Positions 7,063-18,999 of a stretch of 22,142 bases of DNA are shown here, piece by piece. The DNA is taken from contig CABFPE010000044.1 of the NCBI GenBank assembly GCA_900660155.1, positions 38,089 to 60,230 of the forward strand, read 5' to 3'. Numbering within the stretch: position 1 is the first letter of the stretch; every line of letters begins with the position of its first letter. The notes below the pieces were generated by a model. The model saw nothing but the letters and a program-made list of their open reading frames with translations, was not told the DNA's origin and searched no databases. This DNA is from Hofstenia miamia. Lineage: Eukaryota; Xenacoelomorpha; Acoela; Hofsteniidae. A program made the position numbers and the translations under genes.

Positions 7063-9290
7063 AAAAACTGCTAATATTTATTATAGAAAGTACTATTTTC
7101 CAAGCTAATGTATTGTGTGCACATTTTTTTCAACTTAATTTGAGAGAAAACAATTTCTTTATTTTAATTTTCGCTTATTGTCTTGTACCAATAATGCAAA
7201 AAACATTATTTCTATAAATTGACATTTAAGCCTATCAATTTGTATGAATTCAGAATTATTTAATTTTGAAAAGTTGTGTACGAAACAAGCAATGGTTTTC
7301 AATGCACTTATTTTAAACATGTTCATATTCCTAATTTAATATACATATGCATGCAATGTGTTTGGGTTTTTTTCAAGGCCTTGGTTTTTTTCTCCACCCT
7401 CCAAGCATGTGTGCTGTTCAAGTTATCATATATTGTTGGAAAAGCAAAATACTATTTCATGTGGGGAAAAGTCCCCCGACGGGATTGTGAGTTATGTATT
7501 GACCCTACAGGAATAGTGTTAATCTTAGCATAACAATATGTATTTAAAAACCTTAAGCGTTGAAATCGTGTGTAATGTTTGGAAACAAATACTACAACAA
7601 ATCATGATGGAAGCAAATTAAGCATTATAATTATGATAATTTAAGCTTAAAATCAGGTGTTTTTCAAATTTCACGTTTGATTTTATCCAAAGCAACTATT
7701 TACCAATGTGGCCAACACTTGGGTGTAATTCGTACTATATTATATTAATTTAATCAAATTTAATTTATTTGCGTTAGAACATTCATCTTTTGACAAAACT
7801 TACTATTATAACACAATTTAATAAAATTAATGCTAAACATATTTGCATTAGAGAGGGGAATAAATTTAGTCAACTAAAATAATTTCCTTGCAAAGATATA
7901 ACTGTCAATGGATGTGTGCAATATATGAGATTTGCCATCTCTTATCACTGTACTAAATTCACTGCCATTTACTATTTATAACTCTAAGGGTGAGTTCTTT
8001 GTTTTATGATAAATGCCACTGTTTATTTTTTCTGCATATTTTACTTCTTTAACGATAAACATTTTGAGTTTTCTTATTGTTATTGTTTGTAGCTGATAAA
8101 TTACATTTAGCGTAGCTGAGAATTTTCATTCAATTTCGATCATCCAAGCAATTGAGTTCTTTAAAATAACTGTTTAAAAAATCTCACTGTTTTTTTCGAG
8201 CAAATTCAGTATTTTATTTTTCGGCATTCATTCATAATTTGAATAAATTATACCTAACTTAGAACATTTCTTATCATTTCTTAACCTGGTAATTTTGAAG
8301 TGTTTGTAAACTTTCCAAAGTCCAGAGGCTTCCAAATATTTGCAAAATGGTTTTTCAATTTTAAAAGGTGTATAAAATAGTTTTCTGATGCATGTTAAAT
8401 TACTTAAATCAGTTTACATTTGTGTTATGTAAAATATTACTTAAGCAAAAAATTACTAAAGAAATAGCTAAAACAGTATACATCTTAAAGAAACAAAAAT
8501 ACTAACCTTTCAAATATCGACTATTTCTCTCCAATTCTGGTATTCTGTACATTTTCAAGATTACAGGATTTCATCCCATCACCAGTGTCAAATAAGCCTT
8601 ACAAATTTTTAGATTTCACCGGCTCACAGGATTGCCCGTTGCCTACATGTAAATTGTTTTGCTAATATCGGTCTGTTTTTTCATACCTAGAACCCATTTA
8701 ACAGTCAAAGCTGCCGCTCATATTAAGTTTGGACATCAATTCAATCCAATCAATAGTAACTTTTGGAAAGCAGTAAATTTATGCCAATTGAAAAGCCAAT
8801 CAATAGAATGTCAATGCAATTTATTTTCGAAAATATGTCGTTTATATGCAGATTTGGTAAAAACGTTTTAAACGATTAAAACAATATTTTTTTACTCTTA
8901 GACAGGTCAACCTCAGGGTACTAAAATTATACTGAAAATGTATATAGTAGCAAACATTGAATTATGATAACCATATCAACATTTATTTTTCGTTGATGCA
9001 CATAAACAAACGCAGATTTACGGGTTTTTGCGGTATAAAATATGTTATAAAAGTAAGAATGAACGAAACCAAAAAAATATTTTCCCAATTTTCCATAAAT
9101 TACTAAATAAGTTTTAAAAAAAATTTAAAAAACATTGCAAAAAAACAGTTGTCTTAAACAGGGTTTAAAACATGCTTTAAACAGATCGTGTTTAGAACAT
9201 GCCAACGCTGTTCATTTGTGGGTTCAAATTTGAGGTTTTTATAAAAACTTTCAATTACAGAAACTGAATTCAAATTTTTATATTAATTAG
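7063..9290. other. Long AT-rich stretch, no gene recognised
   Basis: Open frames at 7276-7533 and 8659-8871 (85 and 70 codons) are chance length and show no recognisable family. A small palindrome, GTTTAAA..TTTAAAC, lies near 9163-9182, next to a second diverged TTTAGAACATGCC copy. No RNA gene or defined mobile element was seen. Confidence 0.5.
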
Positions 9291-9453
9291 CTGGCCCGGT
9301 ATTATATTCAATGTATGTAAATTTATTATTGAGGTTATCAATTCAAATCAATAAATATCAATTGATATTTTTTAATATCAATATCCACTCGATATTAATT
9401 GAGTTGATGTATCAATTGAAACTTCATTTGATATTAATATCAACGGCAGCTCT
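9291..9453. mobile_element. Probable hAT-type transposon end rich in TTGATATT/AATATCAA
   Basis: Between about 9335 and 9445 the octamer AATATCAA or its complement occurs about five times in both orientations, with further TATCAATT variants. The block stops at GGCAGCTCTG (9444-9453), which read outward on the minus strand is CAGAGCTGCCG, an hAT-style terminus. A diverged partner AGCTGGCCCGG..ATTCAATG starts near 9290. No good 8-bp target duplication could be matched, so the left boundary is uncertain. No coding capacity is present. Confidence 0.35.
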
Positions 9454-10615
9454 GTTAACAGCATAGTTAAACTGTAAGTGTAGTTATAGTAAACTGTAAT
9501 TAAGCATTTACATATAATATGGAATGCAATTACTGTCTCATTGCAGCAAATGTATATATTTTACACAAATTTGATTTAGCAATTCATTGACAAAACTACA
9601 TTTAGTAATTGATTTAATTTAAAGTTGCGAGTTGACTTTGTGTTAAAGTTAGCTCTTACCTAGTGTAGAATTGAATATACATTTATAACTAACTAAAACC
9701 TTTGAAAGTTTTAGTCAAAATTTTGCTGAATTATTTTAATTTTAGGAGGAAAGAAATAATGAATATGCATTAAAATAAATATGTAAATGAAAATATACAA
9801 AAAATCTCCAGTTATGTAATAAATGAGCATTTTTGTTGTTCTTGGAAAGTTCGATAGTTAGAAAATTAAATATAATTTTGTCAAAGTTACAAAAAAATAA
9901 ATTAAAACAGCAAAATACATCTGTATTGCTTAAAACGTTTATGACACCACGTCAGTGAGGCGTGTGGACTCATCGTGCTCTAAATGGCAAAAAATGTAGT
10001 CTCAGGCAATATAGAAGTAAAAAAATTGGTCAGCAAAAAATCAAATTTACAATTAACTATATAAATATAGCAATTATTTTGCCCTGAAATTAGAAAAAAC
10101 TTAAATAAAGTTTTAACCAATTTTTGAAGGCCTTAGCTATGCGGGTAGCTATATATATTTATATGAACAAAATATTGAATAGTAAAAATATATATTATAC
10201 ACCAAAGCAGATACTCAGCACTTAGTATTCAAAATTTGAAGTTGGTACCTCCCTTATTTACATCTCGTGTGGACCTCCAATATACAGTGATGCTACTGCA
10301 CCACTTGCTGTACCTATTTTCCAAAACCTTTTGGATTTTTATTATGAGCTGGAGCATGAATATATTCACGGTGTTCTTACTGTTTTAAAAAATTTTGGTA
10401 TTAATTCTGTTTTTCGCAAAAGTGGTTTTGGATGATGCAACATGTTGCTACAGAATCATTCTTCTATAAACTATGCACATGTTTGCATAGTTCTCTTGGG
10501 CGAATTTAATAAATCTCACAATCCTGTCTATCTTTCAATTTCATGCATTATAAATTTAATAAAAGTTTTAATTGAAAATCATTTCAGTTTTTACTGAAGC
10601 ATTATTGATATGTTC
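9454..10615. other. AT-rich stretch with one GC-richer patch
   Basis: Most of this is featureless. A roughly 60-base GC-richer patch lies near 9940-10000 and includes a CCACG..CGTGTGG imperfect hairpin. Bases 10200-10400 are also less AT-biased, but no protein family was recognised in any frame. Confidence 0.4.
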
Positions 10616-10640
10616 ATATATATATATATATATATATATA
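10616..10640. repeat. Short (AT)n microsatellite
   Basis: This is 25 bases of perfect AT dinucleotide followed by CGGCTGCGTGC. No transposon terminus matching the Tc1-like element at 5455 adjoins it. Confidence 0.9.
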
Positions 10641-12805
10641 CGGCTGCGTGCAAATACTAACAAATATCGTATTCAAATTACAAACAAAAATAATTTGAAT
10701 TTTAATTTCCTCCACGACGTTTATTTCTGTTTTGAAAATAATAATTGATGTTTATCACAATTTCAATTAAGCACTTATAAGAAGATTGTAATAAAGCCTT
10801 TTTGATGCACTTCTAATTAAAATTATGTCTGCATTTCCGATTAAATTACTCATTAGCATGATTTCATGAGAATATTGTATTACAATTCTTTAAATTGTTT
10901 ATGTTAATGAAAAATGAAAGAAATTGTTAATGTTCTTTGCTTCTACTTAGAAGTTCAAGCATTCATAAGAATTAATCTAACAGAATTGGTTGTCAAAAAT
11001 AATGTCAAAGCCACATTGGCGCATCATCTCATTAACAATAAGTATTAAATAGACAATATATTTTTTACAATACATTCGCACATAAGTGAATAGTATATTA
11101 ATCAAAAACTTTACAAAAAATTCTAAATTCAGCTGGACTTTAACGTATACTTTCTGGAACATCCAAGTTAGATATTTTTAAACGACATTTCTATATGGAC
11201 AACTATTATCTTATCTCACATATTATGGATATGCATAGGGATTCCAGCATAATGTAATTAAGCGTGATACATTGGATGACTGCTTAAGTCAACTATTATT
11301 TCAGCAAAGGATTACTACATAGTTACATTTTTTAATGAAGCATTTTCATTACATTTATTCCTTTTTCTAAAATCAGCTGAATTCTGTGAAACATAGAGAA
11401 TTATATTGAATTCTTTTACGATGAACGACCTAAATCATTATTCAACCGCGGAAGGAGACAGCATTAGAAAGCTCTTATAATCTTTTCAAGATCACTCAGC
11501 TGGAAAAGCCTTACTAAATAACCTCCTGGTTCATAGTTTTTTTGTTATACATGTATTACATATAATATTTATTTGCTTATATTGCTAGTTGTCAAAATAC
11601 ATTCAGATTGGGGCAAACTTTTTGAAGGTCAAACTATCTGTTAGGGTTGCAGCATTCCATCAATGATATTGGACCTCTTTCTTAACGTGAGTAAAACTAA
11701 CAATGGCAATGGGCTAAAATAAAAATAACGGAGGCGTAGCAACAAATCTAGCATTTGCATTAATGCCACGGTGCGTTTGTCATGTAAATTTGAAAAAATA
11801 TTTAGCTACTGTTTTACAGCAATATTTTTTGCTTCTTGAAAGATATATTTGTAGTATTTTTGCATCATCAAAATTAAAGATTTTATTTCTGTAGCACAAT
11901 GAGAACAGAGATATTTAAATGAATCTTTCATCACTAGTCTTTGTTTTGATAGTTTCTTTAAATGTGAAGTTTTCTCTACTATTTTGTACAGTTAAAATCA
12001 ACATACTGTCTCTATTATATAAAGCAATTAGTACTAGCCAAAACAGTTTTAAATTTTGACACATTAAGTTTTAATACTTCGCTTCCTTTACTAGCTTTAA
12101 ATTTTGTCTCGACAAGTCTGATATAGACAAATGAAATATTTGAGAGACCCTTTTGTTTATTCAATCGCAAATATTAGTAGATTGAGTGAACATTTGAAGA
12201 TATCTAGGATATCACTCTGACGAAAATTTAGAATTTAGTTTTTACTTTGATAAGGTAATTATATCAGTAAATGTCAATACGTAGCTCTCTATCGTTATTT
12301 GAAATACCGTTGACAAAGCTATTTAAAGAAATTTATAAATATATTTCAAGGACAGATGTATTTCATCTCTGAGTCCATGAAAAGCGAAGTCTTGTTAACG
12401 CATTACTTTAAAAGATATTTTCCTTTTAAGAATTATTCATTATCAACTTTTGAAAAGTTTATTCATTGAAATAAATTAAAAAATTAATGCAATTAGTATT
12501 TGACCTCGACAAAAATAAAGTAATGTATTTTAGATAGAAATATTATTTAAAACATTTCATGGTGTAGAATTACCTATATTCATTGGCTAAAGCCAGAATA
12601 AAATTTATGAGGTCCGCCATTAAATTTGAATTGTAAATATTATGGTAGTCTCTCTATAAAGTGATTTTTCTCTCAAACATCAACGCTTCTTGCATTTTTT
12701 CTGCCGTTATTATAGTCAATTTTTTATTTTTGAGAATATCAATCAATCAATCTATTAAATTCATGCCAAACAGTTTTCTTTTATCAATGTATATGAATAT
12801 GATGC
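10641..12805. other. Long AT-rich stretch, nothing recognised
   Basis: Only chance-length open frames (10977-11162 minus, 12661-12864 plus) are present. No repeats longer than simple A/T runs stood out on reading, and no RNA gene was recognised. Confidence 0.5.
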
Positions 12806-13050
12806 CTAGTATCCAGGCATTCATATGGAAATGCAATTTTCTTCCATTTCTGCAACTATTTTAAAATCATTTCCATATTTTTCCATTGATTTTCATAATT
12901 TTGCATAACTCTTAGAGCTAGTGGTTAGCGTTCTGCGGGACCAGAATTTTAATGACTTTATTCCCATCTAGTCGTATTGGATTTCCATTTCCATAATCTC
13001 GAAAAAATGGAATGGAAATTTCCATTTCCATATTCAACCCTGATAATATC
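12806..13050. mobile_element. Non-autonomous hAT-type element (MITE), 229 bp
   Basis: The element proper runs 12814-13042. The left end CAGGCATTCATATGGAAATG and the reverse complement of the right end CAGGGTTGAATATGGAAATG agree at 16 of 20 bases, and similarity continues inward through a TTCCATTT segment. Flanking 8-mers ctagtatc (12806-12813) and ataatatc (13043-13050) match at 6 of 8, consistent with an aged hAT target duplication. The hexamer TTCCAT or its complement ATGGAA occurs about ten times, in both orientations and concentrated near the two ends, as expected of transposase-binding subterminal repeats. The centre (12913-12930) contains a tRNA A-box-like TAGTGGTTAGCG, but no tRNA fold follows. 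There is no coding capacity; the overlapping open frames are artefacts. Confidence 0.72.
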
Positions 13051-14282
13051 CATGCAAATATATGCAATTGAACTGACTTACTTTGGTGAACTTTGTAATG
13101 CATTGTAAAGGGTTGCTTGTAAATGATATTAATAGTAAAAGTATGAAGTTAACTACTTCATTTTAAATGGAAGTAAAGCTTGTCAACAATACTCTAGTAT
13201 TTTGAGGCTTTGGTCTGAACCCTAGCAGTCGTGGTCGACCATGGCATCAATTTTCGACTCATACTAAGTTTAACTTTTGTTTTGTTTTGCAAACTTAATT
13301 AAGAGGCGTTTTTGCAATGAAGATTAACTGAATCAACTTCGATAATAGTGAAATGGGAACGAATATAATGTTATATTAAGGCATCCAAATTTTACGACTG
13401 GGAACCTCCAGCCAGAAAATATTACAATACACGCTAGATTAAAATTAGTTTTCATTGTTTGCTATAAATAATATTCAAGAATTTCATCAAAACTGTTTCA
13501 AATCCATGAAAATATTAAAACAAGAATATTTTTCCAAGCTTATTTTTAATCCCTTACTTTTTTCAACACTTGTGCTTTTGGAATTATATTTGAGCACAAG
13601 TTAAAAAATGCTTTCCAATTATACATTGTTGTCCATCCGTTGTAAATGGCATGAACAAAAATGGTAATCCAATTAATTGTTTCCTGTTTTGTCAAAAAAA
13701 GTTATTAATTTTTAATTGCTTGGAAATTTGTTAAACTGGTGAAAAACGTAACAGCTAATTACAAATTCATTGTACTTCAAAACGGTTTGTAATTGTTTTT
13801 CAATTGCGCTATTATTTTTATTAAATGTTGTCTTTATTGAAACTACACTTCCTGTTTCTTTAAGTCCTTATGAAGCAGAGCAAAACTTATTTGCATTTTC
13901 ATGTTTTTGATTTTGCTATGATTTTTGGAATTCGGCGATTTGAAAATAATATAAATGTAATCCGAAACAAATTGGGACGGTGTTGTGGGCAAGGGTACAG
14001 AACTACCCACCGATAGAGTATGGGTAAATATATTGGGGTATGGATAGCACATTGCGTTTTGCGGTACCACTTCGTTCTGACATTTGAATGAGACCTGGGA
14101 TTAAATATTTCTGTGAAAAAAACTGGAACAACTAATTTCAGACTATTACTCATAAATTTCGCCAATGTTCTTCAAAAGAGGAAACATGGCACCAGAAATT
14201 TAATGAGACAAACCTGGCATGGCAAGTTTGAGTTGAAAAGTTTAGGCCGAAAAATCGACTTATTTTTTAAGGTTTACTAGTC
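13051..14282. other. AT-rich stretch with a GGGTA/TACCC cluster
   Basis: A perfect 10-bp palindrome TGGTCGACCA lies near 13231-13241. Near 13985-14042, GGGTA-type motifs recur in both orientations, including a GGGTA-CAGAAC-TACCC hairpin, ATGGGTAA and GGGGTATGG. This resembles a decayed transposon subterminal region, but no termini were found. Minus-strand open frames 13843-14070 and 13899-14165 overlap this block and are not supported as genes. Confidence 0.35.
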
Positions 14283-14340
14283 ACTGTACACATGTTATTT
14301 AGAAAAGAAAAAGATAGGATACAATCAATTAGTGTACAGT
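14283..14340. repeat. 9-bp perfect inverted repeat
   Basis: ACTGTACAC at 14283-14291 pairs with GTGTACAGT at 14332-14340 across a 40-base purine-rich spacer. It could be a small foldback or a decayed terminal repeat pair. No target duplication is evident. Confidence 0.4.
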
Positions 14341-14860
14341 AGATTTAGATTATCAAAATTATATGTACAAAAATATGATACCTAGAAAAAATTCTACAAT
14401 GTATAGATATAGCATTTGAAATAACTGAAATCCAAATATGTATTGAATACCTAAATATATGCTGTCCTATACAAAATGGTATTTGTTGAAAATCAAATGC
14501 TATTGGCATTTCCTACTGTAGAGTGAGATAATCTCTTTTTATGATAAGTGATGCACAACCGTTATCCACTCAAAACTGTGGCATTTGGAATTATGCATTT
14601 TTCATGCTTTCTTAAAAGAAGTTTTATAAAGATAGTGAAATTCTTAGATAAGTAGTTTTTGGATTGCAAACTTTCAGGTTCATGCTAAAGATAGAAAAAA
14701 TTTTATAAACAAAGATAATTTGTTGAAGAAAATTCTAAACGCTTTTCTAGAAAATATATGTTATATTTCGTTCATGGATTGAAAAGTTAAGAACTGCTTT
14801 ATCATTTTATTGAATATGCTGAACCAAGGACACACTTCGTTTATCAAAAATCTCAAATAT

Positions 14861-14910
14861 ATATATTATGAAATATTATGTAATATTATGTAATGTTATG
14901 TAATACTGTG
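14861..14910. repeat. 10-bp tandem repeat, five diverging copies
   Basis: Five consecutive decamers of the form (t/a)(a)at(a)ttatg occupy 14861-14910. They run from ATATATTATG through AAATATTATG, TAATATTATG and TAATGTTATG to TAATACTGTG. The last copies are increasingly substituted. Confidence 0.8.
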
Positions 14911-17137
14911 TGAATTTTCGTGAGCTAACGCTACAATATATTTTCTGATTTTAGAATTTCATTCTAAGTAATATTTAATGTAAAAGCTCTTAAATATGTG
15001 GTAAGTGGAGCATTTGATCTTTCTCAAACAAGTTATTCACCTTTGTGCAAATATGACAATTATACATGCACAGTATGCCCCCAACAGCTTAATAGACTTT
15101 TCCTATAGTCAATTTGAGTTCGAATTCCACTAAGAAACGAAACAATATACTACATATTGTTATATTGATAAACTAATAAGTGTCTGTCAAATCTTAAATA
15201 TTTTGTTATCATTTTTCCTAAATTTCATATTACTTGTTTGACTGGTTTTATAAGCTTCAGTGTGTCAAATTCTACTGTATGTTACCTCAACAAAATTAAG
15301 TCAATTCACTATGTTTTATATGAACATTATCTAAGTATGGTAAAAAAAATATTCAAAAATACATTAATATCAAGAAAATCTCTGTTTAAAAATTCCTGTA
15401 TTTATTTACTGCAATTAATTGAACATTTGTCTAAGTCTTTTGACTTTTAATCATTGGTAATATTAATACGTAAGCCCATATTGAAAAAGATTAGCACCCT
15501 TAAGCAACTAATAGTCCATTGCATTGCCTCATGCTAATAATTGGTAACACATACATATAGATAAATATTCCTTACATCTTTGCGAATTTAGGTCCAGTGG
15601 ATTTCAGAAAATCAAACCAATTTTTAAAATGTTATTTAATTATCTTAGTGCATATTTTCTTTGAAATCCTTACTAACAACTTCTTTTTCATAGTATGCCT
15701 TACATAAATGAATTGAAATATCATTTATAAATGAGTCAAGATTGTTGACGTAATCTTCAGTGATTAAATTTGCATTCATCTACAGGTATTTAGAATTTCC
15801 CGACTTTTCCAAATTTTTTTGCAGTCCCTCTTGTACAAACTCGCTCGGCAAATTCTTACAATTAACAATTCCTATCTGCGTAGTACTTTTTAAATAAAAT
15901 GAATTTGCAAAGATTGTAATTTTAACCATAGAGTAATTCAGAACGCAGATGAAATGCTCGCATTTTTAAATGTATCTTCCAGACGGTTATTTATTCTATC
16001 TTTAGTTGTACATTTCAACCCGTCAGACAGGAATAGTCTTACTGTCTTAAACATGGAAATTTTGAATGATTGCGTGAATTGCGTCATAAATTTCAGAAGC
16101 TTATCTCATATTTTGACAATTGTCTGTATTGATTTTATAATTGACTGGTTTGATAGCCACAATGCAATTTTAGTTTATTTTTTAGTTTTGTTTGCCATGA
16201 TTCTAAAGTAAATTGGCGGACACTAGCATTTTGTTATCAGACAAGTGTTCTTAATTAATATTTTCGAAGTAGACTTTATACTATAACACTTTCTCAAGGA
16301 AACAAGGGATTTTAAGATTGAAGCCCAACTAGAAGTATTTACGAGAAGGATTCAATATGAGAAATCTTGATTTGATGTAAGTACTGTTAAAAGAAAAGAC
16401 GTTCAGATTTAGATGGACAAGATAATGGGAGCATGCTTTGATCCTAGATTTTAAATGTTTGCTCCTCAACGAGTGACAATGCTATGGAGGTGCATTAGTG
16501 GTTGTAAAACGCTGCTTCCAATGAGACTATGTGTGTTAGGAATCTACTTATATAGATTTCTCAGGATCATTATACGAACTCTATGTCAAATTCTTTCCCA
16601 TTGATGGTCTTATGATCTATCAAGAAAAGTGTAAATTCGCGTTATACAGTTATGTTTTTATAATTCAGAGTTACGGAAGGACTAGAATTACAGTATTCGT
16701 CAGAATGAATGCAACAGCTTAAATCATTATAACACCATCCTCTTCTAAACATTATGTGCATTTTCACTCAATATATTCAAATATCTGTAACGCATTACTT
16801 TTACAGGTGGAAATCAATATGTGAATTCGAATTTAAATATTTTATCTTGAAACAGTCGTTTACAAATTAATGTTTCCCTTTGTTTGCTTAGCTTTATTTA
16901 ATCTTTGCAAAACAGCACTAAAAAATTTCAGAAATATCTAAGAGTATTTTTTATTTAATGCTTTTTTCAAATCATTATTTGAAAAAATACTGGAAAATAC
17001 CATTGTTTCAGCATGATTAGCACTAAGTTAGGCTATATGACGTTTATAAAAATTAATTTTAACTTTTCAGTCTAAATCAATGTTAACAACACAAATTTAA
17101 CTTTTAAAAATTAGGTTTTTACATTGTAGTACATTTC
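14911..17137. other. Long AT-rich stretch, no gene recognised
   Basis: Open frames at 15238-15450 and 15954-16211 are 70 and 85 codons, within the range expected by chance, and match no family I know. A lone DPRF motif near 16440 recalls hAT transposases but has no supporting context. No structural RNA was seen. Confidence 0.5.
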
Positions 17138-17500
17138 GTTGCAAGTGGATTGGGTTGACCCATGGATTGAGTTGACTTTGGGAAAGTTCTGATAACAGTG
17201 GGTTGAGTTGGGTTGGGTTGGGTTGGACGTATTCTTAAAAAAATCACAGGGGCTGGGTTAAGTTAAGTTTTGCAAAGTATGGGTCATGATCTTCAGTTTT
17301 AATATTGAGTAAATTTATAACTTCAGGTTCACTTTTAAATATGCTATGACCACAACAACATCTAACATTTCAGGAACTCGAGTGTTTTGATTTATTCTAC
17401 TTAAAAACATATTTTACATGATTCAATGCATCGGGTGAGGATGACAGAAAATCAAGGAATTAAATTGAAAATTATGTATTGGATGGCTGGGTTGGGTTGA
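17138..17500. repeat. GGGTTG-rich degenerate repeat block
   Basis: The block opens with GTTGCAAGTGG at 17138-17148, the same core as the termini of the MITE at 3855-4236, followed by GGGTTGACCCATGG. Consecutive GGGTTG/GGTTG units fill about 17200-17226. Isolated copies follow at about 17250 and again at 17488-17500. All copies are in the same orientation, unlike the both-orientation motifs of the MITEs. It may be a pentanucleotide (GGTTG) tandem array or the remnant of a related hAT element with only one end preserved. Confidence 0.5.
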
Positions 17501-18999
17501 GTCAGAACTTCTATAGAGTTTGGTAGGACTTGTTTTTGTTGAGAACTGTTGGATTGGATCAGAAAAGTGCAGCACTGATGCAAAAGCATGGTTTCTGCAA
17601 AGTCTTGAATTTTGTTTAAGAATTGTTTTCTTTTTATATATATATTTCTTACCGTTTCATGTATTCTTTTTCAATGCGCGATTATTATTTTTACTCCAGT
17701 ATTTTAAAAACGATTTTTCTACTACTAAAAAACATGATTTAAAATCATTAGAAGAACGAAATAAAGAAAGCTGATTTTGATCAATAATACAATAAGCTGT
17801 TTAGAAAAACTCATGATTTCTAGCTTTAAATTCTCCCATGAAATACTTAAAATCAAAAAAAGTAATTTAAATTTATTTTCCAAATTTCTTAGAAGCACTT
17901 CATTTATGGTTTACATTGTCAAAGCTATGCTTTTTAAGGGGAATGTCACTATTCACAATGAATCAAACAACAATAAATGTGTTGTCATTTAAACATAGTA
18001 TTCCTAAAAACTTGACATTTAAATAAATAATTGACAGATTTTCTTCACAAAAGTCTTGTAGAAAAAGTTTTTGTTGAGAATAGCACTTTGTTCTATCAAT
18101 TTTATGTTTTATCTTGGTCAAGAGGAATTTAAATCCCTACCTAATCAGTTCTATTTTTTGCATTGAAATTTAAATTAACGAGAACGTGATTTCGTAAAGA
18201 TATTAAATCAGTGAGCGATTAATTTTGAAACCCATAGTGCATTTGAATATCAAATATATCGTATTTAACTTGAAATTTAGTATGAATTTTCTATCAGAAA
18301 TCAAATTTCCATCCCTTGCTATTAAATGTCCTTATTGTTTTCGCGGTATATACATGTGCATGTAGTATATATTGCATGCAGTTTTTTGTAACAATTTCAG
18401 CGCCTCTTTAACACCACTATAACTGATTTCTATAGTGAGTTATACCAAGATCCAATAGAAAATATTGCATTTTCGATTATTCGAGGGCTTTCTGATATAT
18501 GATTAGTTTGACAGCCGTCTAAAAATAGTGCATCTACTATATTTAGATGACTTACTGGTATATATATTATAGCTTTCTTCTTTGTATTTCTGTTGTATAC
18601 ATTATATCTTTCTACTATACATCTTTAGATAGCCAGTACTCTACCAATTCTTATTCAATTCCTTAGCTCTTTTCACCTTCTTTAGAGCTCCTTTAGTTCT
18701 ATATCTCAATGTTTTTAGTATATTTTTAATTACTATTCCCTTTGAGTAATTAACACTAATTACAACTTTCGAATTTCTCCTAAACAACATGGACTGATGC
18801 ATTTTGGAAAGCTAATAATCTGCTACATTTGACGTTATTGACTAATGTTATATATCGAAATATTAAAAATTGGCTAGATGAGAGAAAAATAAAGTTCAAC
18901 GCTCGATAAAACATTTATTTTATCATAATACTGTCATAGCTATAAATTACAAGAAATTGAAATTCACAGCATTTTCAATTAGCAAGAATGAAATCTAAA
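17501..18999. other. AT-rich stretch with small inverted repeats
   Basis: A TATAC/CATG-rich palindromic microsatellite-like patch lies at about 18345-18380. A perfect 7-bp hairpin, CACTATA..TATAGTG, is at 18415-18437. A pyrimidine-rich segment occupies about 18580-18780. Open frames 17520-17774 and 17777-17992 are chance length with no family resemblance. Tc1/mariner termini belonging to the relic that follows might lie here, but I could not match them. Confidence 0.4.

Noticed and set aside
9159..9213. Possible miniature hAT footprint from CAGGGTTTAAAAC to ..CAACGCTG
   Set aside because: Only about 55 bases long, weak end similarity and no matching target duplication.
12913..13230. Possible tRNA or tRNA-derived SINE (A-box-like at 12920, GGTCTGAACCC B-box-like near 13210)
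   Set aside because: The two boxes are about 280 bases apart, the first lies inside a defined MITE, and no cloverleaf can be drawn.
15954..16211. Open frame of 85 codons with hydrophobic content
   Set aside because: Frames of this length are expected by chance in this composition; no motif, splice context or family was seen.
16431..16455. A DPRF motif followed by a stop, similar to the LDPRFK motif of hAT transposases
   Set aside because: A single short motif with no other hAT transposase blocks before or after it in any frame; likely chance.
17138..17572. Possible complete hAT element from GTTGCAAGTGG to GCAGCACTG
   Set aside because: The right end is not a convincing inverted copy of the left and no target duplication was found.
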